Numbered from the stretch's first letter, positions 27,014 to 35,217 are shown. The stretch is DNA of 64,000 bases from RYN-230 sp963782185 (GCA_963782185.1 CAWAJB010000012.1:50765-114764); one strand, 5' to 3'. Numbers and translations: made by a program. The notes: generated by a model not told the origin, from the sequence alone.

Positions 27014-27374
27014 CGGATTCTCCCATCCCCATCCCCATCCCCGCCCCGGAGGCATCCTGGGGACGCCCTGTTGCAGGCGAGTGGTCCAGGAAGCCGGAGG
27101 AGTTCACCCGATAATTTTGCTTAATACGATATTCCGGCTCTACAACTCTTGCCTTAGTAAGCAATACTCCAACCTGCCCGGCGGCCGGACCTCACCCCCC
27201 GGGGGTGATGCAGGGAAACCGCCCCAGTATAAGGCTGAATTTGCCGTCAATCAGCCATATTGGCCCCGGGCGGGACGGGGGTCGCTGAGATTGCCTATGG
27301 GCGATATGCGAAACTGAAGTATGCCCGGGGGGCCGGGCACGAAGGTCATCATGTGAACACACCGGGGAGGAATC

Positions 27375-27581
27375 GTGGGCGAACTGGGAGACCTGGCAGG
27401 CAAGGCCGAGGAACTGGCCAGGGAGCACCCTGACCAGGTGAAGCAGGGGGTCGAGAAGGCCGGCGATGCTGCTGACGAGAAGACCGGCGGCCAGCACTCC
27501 GACCAGATCGACAAGGCGGAGCAGGCCGCCGAGGAGCGCCTGACCGGCGGCTCGGATCAGGATGGCCCGGATCAGCAGTAG
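27375..27581 (+). CDS. MT0933-type antitoxin-like small protein
   Basis: A 68-residue highly charged protein of the MT0933/Rv0909 antitoxin-like family, with signatures AREHPDQVKQGVEKAGDAAD and EKTGGQHSDQIDKAEQ. A GTG start is preceded by GGAGGAATC. In mycobacteria, family members sit beside a toxin gene. No partner is visible here: the 3' neighbour is a hydrolase relic. The gene may be an orphan or serve another role. Confidence 0.82.
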   Translation: MGELGDLAGKAEELAREHPDQVKQGVEKAGDAADEKTGGQHSDQIDKAEQAAEERLTGGSDQDGPDQQ

Positions 27582-27644
27582 GACGCGATCCCGGGCAGGG
27601 ACGAGCATGTGGCCTGCGGGATCCGGGCTACGGGGCCGGTGAAG

Positions 27645-28008
27645 TCAGCCGCTGGTCAGGGGGAGCGACCGGCGCACCGAGCCGGGGTCGCAGGCGCCCA
27701 GCTCGCGCAGATCGTGCGCGGCGGTCACCCACGAGTCGTAGGTGCGTGCGAAGTAGACGAGATTGTCATGGTCCCGGACCACTGACCACTGCGTGTAGTC
27801 GCCCGAGGCGGCCAGGTCGGGGCCGCGGACCACCGTTGCCCGGGGGGACTACCTGGAGCCGCGACTCAAGCTCGGTGGCGAAGTCCAGGGTCCGGCCCGA
27901 GACATGCTGCTCGCCGAGCCGGACAAGACGCAGGTTGGTGCACGATAGTGCCCTCCGTAGTTGACCAGTGACTCGTAGCAGTTGCTTCCCGACCCGCTTC
28001 GCCGCCAC
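27645..28008 (-). pseudogene. Choloylglycine hydrolase/penicillin acylase relic
   Basis: Two fragments of one Ntn-hydrolase gene survive. The upstream part (to about 27942) keeps the N-terminal nucleophile region SCTNLRLVRLGEQHVSGRTL and DFATELESRLQVVPPG. The downstream part (27833-27645, a different frame) keeps the C-terminal signature DYTQWSVVRDHDNLVYFART. Roughly 200 central residues of a ~340-residue enzyme are missing between them, near 27830-27845. Intact relatives cleave linear amides such as bile-acid conjugates, penicillin V or acyl-homoserine lactones. This copy cannot be active. Confidence 0.65.
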
Positions 28009-28065
28009 ACCACCTGGCTGTGACCAGCCGGTTCGCCATCCCTGGGCAAGAGCCGGCCGGAGGCC

Positions 28066-28551
28066 TCAGGCGGTGGCGAGGGTGGTGACGGTGCCCGCGC
28101 TGCCCTTGAACTTCAGCGCGCCGTCGGACGCGTCCACGTAGAGGACGCCCCCGCGGGCGGGCTTGGCGGGCTCGGGCTGGGGCGTGAGGGCCAGCAGGCC
28201 GTCCAGCTTCAGCTGGCCGTGGTTGTCCGGCGACGGCACCACGGTCTCCACGCCGGTCAGGCCGTTATTCTCCAGATCCAGGGTGGCGGCGCCGTTCGCC
28301 TCCGGGGCGACCGAGATGATGGGGCGGCTCGTCCCGGTCGTGACCGCGAGCCCGGTGCGCTCCGTCCCGCTGGCGTCCAGGTAGTTCAGCTTGACGAATG
28401 TGCCCGCGCCGCCCCGCGCGAGCAGTTCGAGGTTCCCCTTGGCCACGGACGTGATGAAGGCCAGGTTGCCGATCGACTGGCCGTTCCCGGCCAGCTGGCT
28501 GGCCAGGTACGCGTCCGCGATGCCGCCATCCGCCCGGAAATGATCTGTCAC
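28066..28551 (-). CDS. Hypothetical protein, phage-tail-like low-complexity
   Basis: About 161 residues from the GTG at 28551 (an upstream extension to 28620 is possible). It has no membrane segment. It is rich in Gly, Ala, Thr and Leu with short beta-strand-like stretches (LAVTTGTSRPIISVAPEANG, GVLYVDASDGALKF), reminiscent of tail-fibre or surface-decoration proteins. I do not recognise the family. It lies 37 bp after the beta-glucuronidase gene on the same strand and may be co-transcribed. Confidence 0.6.
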   Translation of the reverse strand: MTDHFRADGGIADAYLASQLAGNGQSIGNLAFITSVAKGNLELLARGGAGTFVKLNYLDASGTERTGLAVTTGTSRPIISVAPEANGAATLDLENNGLTGVETVVPSPDNHGQLKLDGLLALTPQPEPAKPARGGVLYVDASDGALKFKGSAGTVTTLATA

Positions 28552-28588
28552 TTTACGCAGTCTAGCAACTACGGAAAGCTGGCAGAGG

Positions 28589-30355
28589 CTACTCCTGTGA
28601 CGGCTGCCGCCAGAGGTCACGCAGCAGCCAGGCGGCGGCTTTGGGCTGCCGGTCGCGGGTGAACACGCCCTTGTGGTTCCCGCCTGGCCGGTGCACGGCC
28701 TGGGCGGTGGCGAAGTCGGCGAAGTTCCACACGTGCTCGCCGATCACCTCGGGGATCCGGCGGAACACCCGCGCCGACATCGCGATCAGCGCCGTCTGGT
28801 AGTCCTCGGACCACATGACCGGCGGCAGCGCGTGCAGCCCGGCGAGGGCGTCGGCCCCGAACTCGGTCACCACGATGGCCTTGCCGTGCCGGGCCCAGGC
28901 CCGGAGCTCGTCCTCCAGGTCCTGTTCGGCCGACTCCAGGTCACCGCTATCGGCGTACCAGCCGTAGTAGCGGTTCACGCAGATCAGGTCGAACAGGTCG
29001 GTGACCACGTCGGCCTCCGGCGGTGCGGTCGCGACGTTGGCGAAGCACACCGGACGGTCCGGGTCCAGGTCCCGCGCGGCGGCGGCCAGCGGGGTGAAGT
29101 AGCCGCGGGCGGCCGGCTCGGTCGTGTCCGGCTCATTCGCGATGGACCACGCGATGACGCTGGGATGGTTGCGGTCCCTGGCGATGAGCTCCCGGATCGC
29201 GGCCAGGTGGGCCGCCGCGGCCTCCTCGCCGATAACGCCCGGGGCGAAGGTCCGCGCCCCGGGATCGCCCATATTCCCCAGGCTCATGTGCAGGCCCACG
29301 GCCGGGGCCTCGGCGATGACCAGCAGGCCCTGCCGGTCGGCGTAGTCGAGGACCTCCTCCGCGTAGGGGTAGTGCGAGGTCCGGAACGAGTTGGCGCCGA
29401 TCCAGCACAGCAGCGCGAAGTCGCGCACCATCCTCGTGTCGTCATGGCCCTTGCCGTGCAGCACGCCGTCCTCGTGCATGCCGAAACCGCGCAGCCGGGT
29501 CGGCTCCCCGTTGAGCAGCAGCCGGGCCCCGTCCACCCGGACGGTCCTGATGCCCACCGGCAGGCAGTACTCGTCGTCGCCATGCCGCGCGTCCAGCCGG
29601 TACAGGTGCGGGTCGGCGGGGCTCCAGGGCCGGGCCCGGGGCACGGCCAGCACGCCGTCCGGGCCGCTGCCTTCGGCCACCACGGCCCCGGCCGCGTCCC
29701 GGAGCAGCACCGACGTCAGGCCGGCCCCGGCCACGTCCAGGTGGTAGGTGACCTGGCCCGCCGAGGTTCCGGGATCGTACGTGCTGCTCACGGCCAGGCC
29801 GGCGACGTGGCTCCGCGGGGTGGAGTAGAGCCAGACCGAGCGGTGCAACCCCGAAAAGTTGAAGAAATCGTGGAAGTAGCGCATTTTCTGGCGGCCCGCA
29901 GCAGTCCGGGACACCGCGCCGGGCGGGATCGTGGCCATGCTCAGCTCGCTGCTGACCCGCACCGTCACCCGCAGCAGTTCCCCGCACCGGGCCAGGCTGG
30001 TCACGTCGGCCTCGAACGGCGTGTACCCGCCGGAGTGCTCAGCGACCAGGGTGTCCCCGGCCCACAGCGCGGCGTGGTGGGTGGCCGCGTCGCAGCGCAG
30101 GACGATCCGCCGGTCCTGCCACGTGGCCGGCACCCGGACCTCGCGCTGGTACCAGACGTCGCCCACGTGCTCGCGCTCCGCCGCCTCGGTCACCAGGTCG
30201 TTGTAGCTGGCCGGGACGGCCATCTCCCGTGCGCCTGGCAGGTCCCGCTGCCACCAGCGGCCGGCGCTGCCCTCGCCTCCGGCGTCGAAACGGAACCGCC
30301 AGAGCCCGTCGAGGCGGCGGCAGTCCCGGCTGCGGCTGTCGCGAGGTGCCAGCAT
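28589..30355 (-). CDS. uidA: Beta-glucuronidase (GH2)
   Basis: A 588-residue glycoside hydrolase family 2 enzyme. The N-terminal sugar-binding jelly roll and immunoglobulin-like domain lead to a TIM barrel with acid/base Glu408 (SIANEPDT) and nucleophile Glu498 (VTEFGADA). The glucuronate-specific N-x-K motif is present in GGNHKGVFTRDRQPK, which separates it from beta-galactosidases. There is no signal peptide, so it probably acts on imported glucuronides or oligosaccharides. The ATG at 30355 has GGAAGGAG upstream. It may be read with the adjacent sulfur operon (40-bp gap). Confidence 0.93.
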   Translation of the reverse strand: MLAPRDSRSRDCRRLDGLWRFRFDAGGEGSAGRWWQRDLPGAREMAVPASYNDLVTEAAEREHVGDVWYQREVRVPATWQDRRIVLRCDAATHHAALWAGDTLVAEHSGGYTPFEADVTSLARCGELLRVTVRVSSELSMATIPPGAVSRTAAGRQKMRYFHDFFNFSGLHRSVWLYSTPRSHVAGLAVSSTYDPGTSAGQVTYHLDVAGAGLTSVLLRDAAGAVVAEGSGPDGVLAVPRARPWSPADPHLYRLDARHGDDEYCLPVGIRTVRVDGARLLLNGEPTRLRGFGMHEDGVLHGKGHDDTRMVRDFALLCWIGANSFRTSHYPYAEEVLDYADRQGLLVIAEAPAVGLHMSLGNMGDPGARTFAPGVIGEEAAAAHLAAIRELIARDRNHPSVIAWSIANEPDTTEPAARGYFTPLAAAARDLDPDRPVCFANVATAPPEADVVTDLFDLICVNRYYGWYADSGDLESAEQDLEDELRAWARHGKAIVVTEFGADALAGLHALPPVMWSEDYQTALIAMSARVFRRIPEVIGEHVWNFADFATAQAVHRPGGNHKGVFTRDRQPKAAAWLLRDLWRQPSQE

Positions 30356-30395
30356 CGCCAGCCCAGCTCCTTCCGGTAGGCGGCGACTACCCAGG

Positions 30396-32090
30396 CTAGG
30401 GCCTGGCGCCCGCCAGGATGCCGCCGGGCTCCCCCTCTTCCAGTGCCAGCCCGGGGACTTCCAGGCGCAGCGTGGCCAGGCCCCCGGACAGCGAGCGGAC
30501 GTCATCCCAGCCGCGCTGCCGCAGGACCCGCAGGGCCAGGTAGGACCGGAAGCCCGAAGCGCAGTACACCAGCACGGTCCGGCCGCGGGGGACCTCCCCG
30601 AGGCGCTCGCGCAGCTCGGTGTGCGGGATGCTGAGCGCGCCGGGGAGGTGCCCGCCGGCGTACTCCGCGGCTGACCGGACATCCACCAGCACCCCGGTGG
30701 ATTCCAGGCGGCCCAGGTCGGTGCCGCGCCACACGGCCAGGTCGCCGGCGAGCAGGTTGCTTGCCACGAAGCCAGCCAGGTTGACCGGGTCCTTGGCTGC
30801 CCCGAACGGCGGAGAGTAGGCCAATTCAAGGTCGGCCAGGTCGGTGACGGTCAGGCCGGCCCGGATCGCCGTGGCCAGGACGTCGATGCGCTTGTCCGCG
30901 CCCTCGGGACCAGTGGCCTGGGCGCCGAGCACCCGCCCGTCCGGCGCGAAGATCAGCTTCAGGTGCAGCGGGTGGGCCCCGGGGTAGTAGCCCGCATGCT
31001 GGTTCGGGTGCAGGTGCACGGCGCGGCAGGCGATCCCCGCGGCCCGCAGCGCCTTCTCGCTGCGGCCTGTCGTGGTGGCCACCATGCCGAAGACGCGCAC
31101 GATCGCGGTCCCCAGAACCGGCGCCCGGTGCCCGCCGCTCCCGAACAGGTGGTCCGCGACGGCCCGGCCCTGACGGCTGGCCGGCCCGGCCAGCGGGACC
31201 GACAGAGGTGTCCCGCAGACGGCGTCCACAGCCTCGATCGCATCGCCCACGCCGTAGATGGACGGGTCCGAGGTGCGCAGCTGGTCATCCACCAGCAGGG
31301 CACCGCGGCGGCTGAGGTCGAGACCGGCGGCCGCTGCGAGCGTCGTCTCGGGGCGCACCCCGGTCGCGAGCAGCACCAGGTCGGCGCCGAGCGCGGAGCC
31401 GTCGGACAGGTCGACGAGCGTGCCGCCGCCCGTGGTCTCACGGAACCCCGTGACCGTGGTGCTCACCCGGACGTCCACCCCGGCGCGGCGGAGCTCGAGT
31501 TCGACGCTGCGGGCCATCTCCGGATCCAGCGCGGGCAGGACCTGGCCAGCCAGTTCGATCACGGTGACGTCCAGGCCGCGGTGGCGCAGGGCCTCGGCCA
31601 CCTCCAGGCCGATGAACCCGGCGCCTACCAGCACGGCCCGCCGCGCCCCGCCGTCCACCAGGCGGCGCAGCGCGTCCGCGTCCGGCACCGTCCGCAGCAT
31701 CCGGACCGAGGGCAGATGCGTGCCGGGCACGGGCGGGATCATGGGCGCCGCGCCGGTGGACAGCACCAGCGCGTCGTAGGCCTCGTCGTACTCGCGCCCG
31801 GTCGCGCGGTCCCGCACCCGGACACGGTGCTCGGCGGGGCTGACCGCGAGGACCTCGTGCCCGGTGCGCACGTCCAGGGCCAGGCTCCGGGCCAGGGACT
31901 GCGGCGTGTGCAGCAGGAGCGCGTCCCGGTCGCCGATCTCGCCGGCCAGGTAGTAGGGGAGCCCGCAGTTGGCGTAGGACACGTACGGATCGCGTTCCAG
32001 CACCACGATCTGCGCGTCCTCGGCGAGGCGCCGGGCGCGGGCCGCGAAACTCATCCCGCCGGCCACCCCGCCGACCACGACCGCCTTCAT
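30396..32090 (-). CDS. CoA-disulfide reductase-rhodanese fusion
   Basis: A 564-residue flavoprotein. The N-terminal FAD site is VVVGGVAGGMSFAARAR, the active-site Cys42 is in SYANCGLPYY, and an NAD(P)H-binding half and dimerisation domain follow. A C-terminal rhodanese domain (~465-560) has Cys510 in VYCASGFRS. Such CoADR-Rhd enzymes reduce CoA persulfide or polysulfide and handle sulfane sulfur. Its start overlaps the 39-codon Cys-rich gene by ATGA. With the CstR-type regulator, TusE-like protein and shared operator, it forms the core of a predicted persulfide-response module. Confidence 0.9.
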   Translation of the reverse strand: MKAVVVGGVAGGMSFAARARRLAEDAQIVVLERDPYVSYANCGLPYYLAGEIGDRDALLLHTPQSLARSLALDVRTGHEVLAVSPAEHRVRVRDRATGREYDEAYDALVLSTGAAPMIPPVPGTHLPSVRMLRTVPDADALRRLVDGGARRAVLVGAGFIGLEVAEALRHRGLDVTVIELAGQVLPALDPEMARSVELELRRAGVDVRVSTTVTGFRETTGGGTLVDLSDGSALGADLVLLATGVRPETTLAAAAGLDLSRRGALLVDDQLRTSDPSIYGVGDAIEAVDAVCGTPLSVPLAGPASRQGRAVADHLFGSGGHRAPVLGTAIVRVFGMVATTTGRSEKALRAAGIACRAVHLHPNQHAGYYPGAHPLHLKLIFAPDGRVLGAQATGPEGADKRIDVLATAIRAGLTVTDLADLELAYSPPFGAAKDPVNLAGFVASNLLAGDLAVWRGTDLGRLESTGVLVDVRSAAEYAGGHLPGALSIPHTELRERLGEVPRGRTVLVYCASGFRSYLALRVLRQRGWDDVRSLSGGLATLRLEVPGLALEEGEPGGILAGARP

Positions 32091-32206
32091 CGGCCGCAGG
32101 TGCAGCGCTGGCCGGCCGGGACACGGGCCAGCACCCGGCCGGCGTGCTGGCCGCACCCTGCCCACGTGATCTTCTTGCATCGGTCGCATACCGCCGGGCT
32201 GCACAT
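32087..32206 (-). CDS. 39-residue Cys-rich zinc-binding mini-protein
   Basis: A very short gene: ATG at 32206 with the strong GGGAGGGAG 5 bp upstream, and a stop overlapping the CoADR-Rhd start (ATGA). The protein has six cysteines and one His: MCSPAVCDRC, TWAGCGQH and RCTCGR. I recall small actinobacterial proteins with this CxxC-xxTWxGCGxH pattern, so it is probably a genuine conserved family rather than chance. Zinc or iron binding is likely. Coupling to a sulfane-sulfur enzyme suggests a thiol or persulfide role, which is inference. Confidence 0.75.
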   Translation of the reverse strand: MCSPAVCDRCKKITWAGCGQHAGRVLARVPAGQRCTCGR

Positions 32207-32241
32207 CGCCACTCCCTCCCGGGCCGCTGTCCCCTCCCATT

Positions 32242-32257
32242 ATACCCTAGGGGGTAT
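32242..32257. promoter_or_regulatory. CsoR/CstR-type operator upstream of the mini-protein operon
   Basis: ATACCCTAGGGGGTAT is a 16-bp near-palindrome (6 of 7 arm positions pair) 36 bp before the mini-protein ATG. It matches the element before the CsoR-family repressor gene at 33302 in length and outer half-sites, so the same repressor should bind both. Confidence 0.78.
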
Positions 32258-32322
32258 CAAAGAGCACGTGAGCGGGTGCGGGGGCCAGGAGTCCCGGGGG
32301 TACGCGCGCGGCCCGCCGCCGT

Positions 32323-32922
32323 TCAGGGCGTGGCCGGGAAGATCTCATGGACCTCCCGGGCCGCGTAGAAGACCAGCACATAGCCGGCCGCCGGATCCGC
32401 CCACCACCAGCCGAACCCTGCGTTGAGCGCCAGCCCCAGCAGGACCGCGGCGGCGAGAATGCCGTCGATCATCGTCACCCGGCCCTCGGTCCGCAGCACG
32501 GGGTTGTACAGGGCCCGGCCGGTCCGGGCCTTGCCCGCCGCCAGCAGGAACATCACCACGGCCGTCACCGCGGTCCACGCGATCCCGGTCCGGGAGGGCC
32601 GCGGGTGATACCCGGCGGCCAGCACCACGCTGGACTGCACCAGCAGGTACGCGGCCAGGGCCGCGAACGCGTACCCGATCATCCGCAGGCCGCGCCGCTG
32701 CCGCTCGCCGCCGCTCCCGGACAGTTCCCAGATAACGATCATCGAGGCGCCGATCTCGATCAGTGAGTCGAGGCCGAATCCGGCCAGCGCCACCGACCGG
32801 GCCGCGAGCGCGGTGATCGCGAGCACCACGATCCCGGCCACGTTCCAGCACAGGGTCGCGTACTCCAGGGCGAACCCGCGCCGCAGCAGCACCTTCCGGG
32901 CCCGGTCACCCGCTGTGGGCAT
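32323..32922 (-). CDS. Cation-efflux-like (CDF) membrane protein, TM domain only
   Basis: A 199-residue membrane protein with five to six helices matching the transmembrane part of cation diffusion facilitators. It has the helix GFGLDSLIEIGASMIVIWEL containing D-x3-E, and a C-terminal helix near WADPAAGYVLVFYAAREVHE. The cytoplasmic metal-binding domain of full-length CDF proteins is absent, as in a common short actinobacterial form. Substrate is unknown. It lies between the predicted persulfide repressor and the CoADR-Rhd operon, upstream of the operator at 32242. Confidence 0.78.
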   Translation of the reverse strand: MPTAGDRARKVLLRRGFALEYATLCWNVAGIVVLAITALAARSVALAGFGLDSLIEIGASMIVIWELSGSGGERQRRGLRMIGYAFAALAAYLLVQSSVVLAAGYHPRPSRTGIAWTAVTAVVMFLLAAGKARTGRALYNPVLRTEGRVTMIDGILAAAVLLGLALNAGFGWWWADPAAGYVLVFYAAREVHEIFPATP

Positions 32923-33008
32923 GCTGCCAGCCTGCCAGCGGCCCGCCGCGGCCCGCCAGGGTCATCATCGTCGGTTTCCGGGCCCCCGGTGTCCGGGACC
33001 GCGATCGG

Positions 33009-33272
33009 TCAGGCGAGGGTGAGGAACATCTTCTCCATCTGCTCCTCGGTCATCGGGGAGTCGCCGTTCTCACCGGACAGGCACTGGCGCATGCCGCTGG
33101 CCACGATCTTGAAGCCGGCCCGGTCCAGGGCCCGGGACACCGCCGCGAGCTGGGTGACCACCTCGGTGCAGTCCCGCCCGGACTCGATCATGGAAATCAC
33201 CCCGGCCAGCTGGCCCTGGGCGCGGCGGAGCCGGTTGAGTACCTGGCTCACCGCGTCGTCGTCGATCTTCAT
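33009..33272 (-). CDS. CsoR-family repressor, CstR-like (persulfide) type
   Basis: An 87-residue all-helical DUF156/CsoR protein from the ATG at 33272 (GGGAGG upstream). Cys35 (GRDCTEV) and Cys64 (MRQCLSG) are kept at the 29-residue spacing of the family. The copper-ligand His expected four residues before the second Cys is Gly60. This pattern fits CstR-like sensors, in which per- or polysulfides cross-link the two cysteines and release DNA, rather than a copper sensor. The operator at 33302-33317 predicts autorepression and the one at 32242 control of the CoADR-Rhd operon. Confidence 0.88.
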   Translation of the reverse strand: MKIDDDAVSQVLNRLRRAQGQLAGVISMIESGRDCTEVVTQLAAVSRALDRAGFKIVASGMRQCLSGENGDSPMTEEQMEKMFLTLA

Positions 33273-33301
33273 CAGCTGCCTCCCTGGCGGTTCAGCCCGC
33301 A

Positions 33302-33317
33302 ATACCCTACAGGGTAT
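33302..33317. promoter_or_regulatory. CsoR/CstR-type operator upstream of the repressor gene
   Basis: ATACCCTACAGGGTAT is a 16-bp palindrome with perfect 7-bp arms, 30 bp before the repressor ATG. Together with the element at 32242 it defines the consensus ATACCC-N4-GGGTAT. Confidence 0.82.
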
Positions 33318-33382
33318 CTAGGGCGTCCCGCCGAGGGCCGGTGGACCGTCACGCAGGGACGCAATGCGCTGGGGCAGGAGGT

Positions 33383-33700
33383 CTAGATGCAGCCGCGGGG
33401 CTCGGGTATGCCGGCGATCCTGGCGGCGGTCCTGGCCGGTGCCGTGGGGAACAGCTGGTACAGCTCCTTGATGCTGACCCCGGAGGTCTTGCCCAGGATC
33501 CGGATCGTGGGGCCTGTTCCCCTGGCCTCGTACTCGGCCCGCATAAACCGGATGACCTGCCAGTGCAGGGGCGTCAGCTCGTCGATGCCCGCGGTCTTGG
33601 CGATCTGCGGTGCCATGTCCTCGGTCCACTCGGCGGGGTCAACGAGGAAGCCGTCGTCGTTGACGTCGACGCTCTGGCCCGCATAAGTCGCGGTGAGCAT
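33383..33700 (-). CDS. TusE/DsrC-family sulfur-carrier protein
   Basis: A 105-residue protein from the ATG at 33700 with AGGAGG 9 bp upstream. Family marks are GFLVDPAEWTEDMAPQIAKT, LTPLHWQVIRFMR and the C-terminal arm ending PRGCI with the single penultimate Cys104, as in TusE-like members (true DsrC has a second Cys). These proteins accept persulfide on that cysteine and pass sulfur on. It lies 66 bp upstream of the CstR-like operator on the same strand, consistent with a sulfane-sulfur relay together with the rhodanese fusion. Confidence 0.9.
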   Translation of the reverse strand: MLTATYAGQSVDVNDDGFLVDPAEWTEDMAPQIAKTAGIDELTPLHWQVIRFMRAEYEARGTGPTIRILGKTSGVSIKELYQLFPTAPARTAARIAGIPEPRGCI

Positions 33701-33957
33701 GGTCAGCACCTCCTGGATGTGATCATCGGTGACCGCTGGTGCCCACGGCGGCAGCCTGGCGGGGAGGGCCTGCGGAGGGTCCCGTGCCACCGCCCAGGAT
33801 CACGATGCGTTTCACACGTCCAGCGTGAGACGGGGATGAGGACCACGGTCAGAGCCGTTGGTCCCGGAGCCGCGTGACGACCATCCGCAATCCTGCGGGA
33901 ACAGGCCCGCATATGCTCAGGCTCGGGATCCGTCGACACCGTCAGGGGGCCAGGCAG

Positions 33958-35127
33958 ATGGGACAGGTGCTCGCCGCGGGACGGCCGCGGGTGGCGCAGC
34001 TCGGCGGCACCGCGCTCCCGCTGGCCGGGCGGGCCCGGGTGTACGCCTGCGGCATCACCCCGTACGACGTGACGCACCTGGGTCACGCAGCCACGTTCGT
34101 GTGGGTGGACACGCTGGCCCGGGTGCTGGGCGCGGACGGCACCGAGGTGATCGTGTGCCGCAACGTGACCGATGTCGATGACGTGCTGCTGGCCGCCGCC
34201 GGCCGCGCCGGCGCCCCGTACGGCCGGTTCGCCGCTATCCAGCAGTTCTACTTCGACCAGGACATGGCCGCGCTCGGGGTCCGCCCGCCGGCCCTGCAGC
34301 CCCGGGCGCACGTCTACATCGGCCAGGTCATCGCGCTCGCCGCCGGGCTGCTGGCCCGCGGGGCCGCCTACGAACGGGACGGCCAGGTGTACTTCCGGGG
34401 CGCGGCGGCCGTCGGCCGGGCCCAGGGCGCCGTCCCGGACCACGGCGGGGCGCTGCTTCTCGCCACCGAGTTCGGTGACCACCCCGAGGACCCGCTTAAG
34501 GACGACCCGTTCGACGTGGCCGTGTGGCAGGCATCGGCCGGGGGCCAGCCCGCCTGGGAAAGCCCCTGGGGGCCCGGCCGGCCGGGCTGGCACGCGGAGT
34601 GCGCGGCGATGGCGCTGCATGCCTTCGGTCCCGCCATCGACATCCACGCGGGCGGCGGTGACCTGCGCTTCCCGCACCACGTCTACCAGGCCGCCCTGGC
34701 CGAGACGTTCACCGGGGTGACCCCGTTCGCGCGCACCCGGATGAACGTCGGCGTGGTCAGCGTGGCCGGGGCCAAGATGGCCAAGTCGTCGGGGAACCTG
34801 ATCCTGGCGGGCGACCTGCTCAAGGACTACCCGGCGGCCGCGATCCGGCTGCTGATCCTGGACCGCCCCTGGGACGCGGACTGGGACTACGACCAGGCCG
34901 GCCTGGACGCCGCGGCGGCCCGGCTGGAACGGCTGCAGGCGGCCGCCGGGCGGCCGGAGCGGAGCCCGGCCGGATCCGGTGCCGGTGCGGTGGCCGGCGG
35001 CGCGGCCCTGGACGCCGTGCACGAGGCCCTGGCCCGTGACCTCGATGTGCCCGCGTCCCTGCGGATCGCGGAGGACAGCGGGGGCCAGGCCGCGCGGGTC
35101 CTCGGCAGCCTGCTCGGACTCTGGTAG
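33958..35127 (+). CDS. MshC-like cysteine ligase (class I aaRS-like)
   Basis: About 389 residues from the ATG at 33958 (GGGGG upstream; 33913 is an alternative). It resembles cysteinyl-tRNA synthetase without the tRNA-binding domain. The HIGH region reads ACGITPYDVTHLGHAA, the form found in MshC (L-cysteine:GlcN-inositol ligase of mycothiol synthesis), not CysS. Zinc ligands are the Cys in ACG, the Cys in HAECAA and PHH. The KMSKS loop is KMAKSSGN. It is divergent from the sulfur module. It may be the genome's mycothiol enzyme or a paralogue making another cysteine conjugate. Confidence 0.82.
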   Translation: MGQVLAAGRPRVAQLGGTALPLAGRARVYACGITPYDVTHLGHAATFVWVDTLARVLGADGTEVIVCRNVTDVDDVLLAAAGRAGAPYGRFAAIQQFYFDQDMAALGVRPPALQPRAHVYIGQVIALAAGLLARGAAYERDGQVYFRGAAAVGRAQGAVPDHGGALLLATEFGDHPEDPLKDDPFDVAVWQASAGGQPAWESPWGPGRPGWHAECAAMALHAFGPAIDIHAGGGDLRFPHHVYQAALAETFTGVTPFARTRMNVGVVSVAGAKMAKSSGNLILAGDLLKDYPAAAIRLLILDRPWDADWDYDQAGLDAAAARLERLQAAAGRPERSPAGSGAGAVAGGAALDAVHEALARDLDVPASLRIAEDSGGQAARVLGSLLGLW

Positions 35128-35138
35128 CACCGCCGTCT

Positions 35139-35203
35139 GCGGCACGGTCTTTGCGGCACTGCCCATTGCGGCGCTGTCCATTGCGGCACCGTCCTTGCGG
35201 TAC
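35139..35203. repeat. ~15-bp degenerate tandem repeat
   Basis: Five copies of a unit beginning GCGGCAC(T/C)G(T/C)CC are spaced 14-15 bp apart, starting at 35139, 35153, 35168, 35183 and 35197. They fill the whole gap before the methyltransferase start, including the Shine-Dalgarno region. Confidence 0.7.
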
Positions 35204-35217
35204 GGCATGATGGCGGC

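Noticed and set aside
28066..28551. Tail-fibre-like protein considered as evidence of a prophage
   Set aside because: No other phage structural, integrase or lysis gene is nearby.
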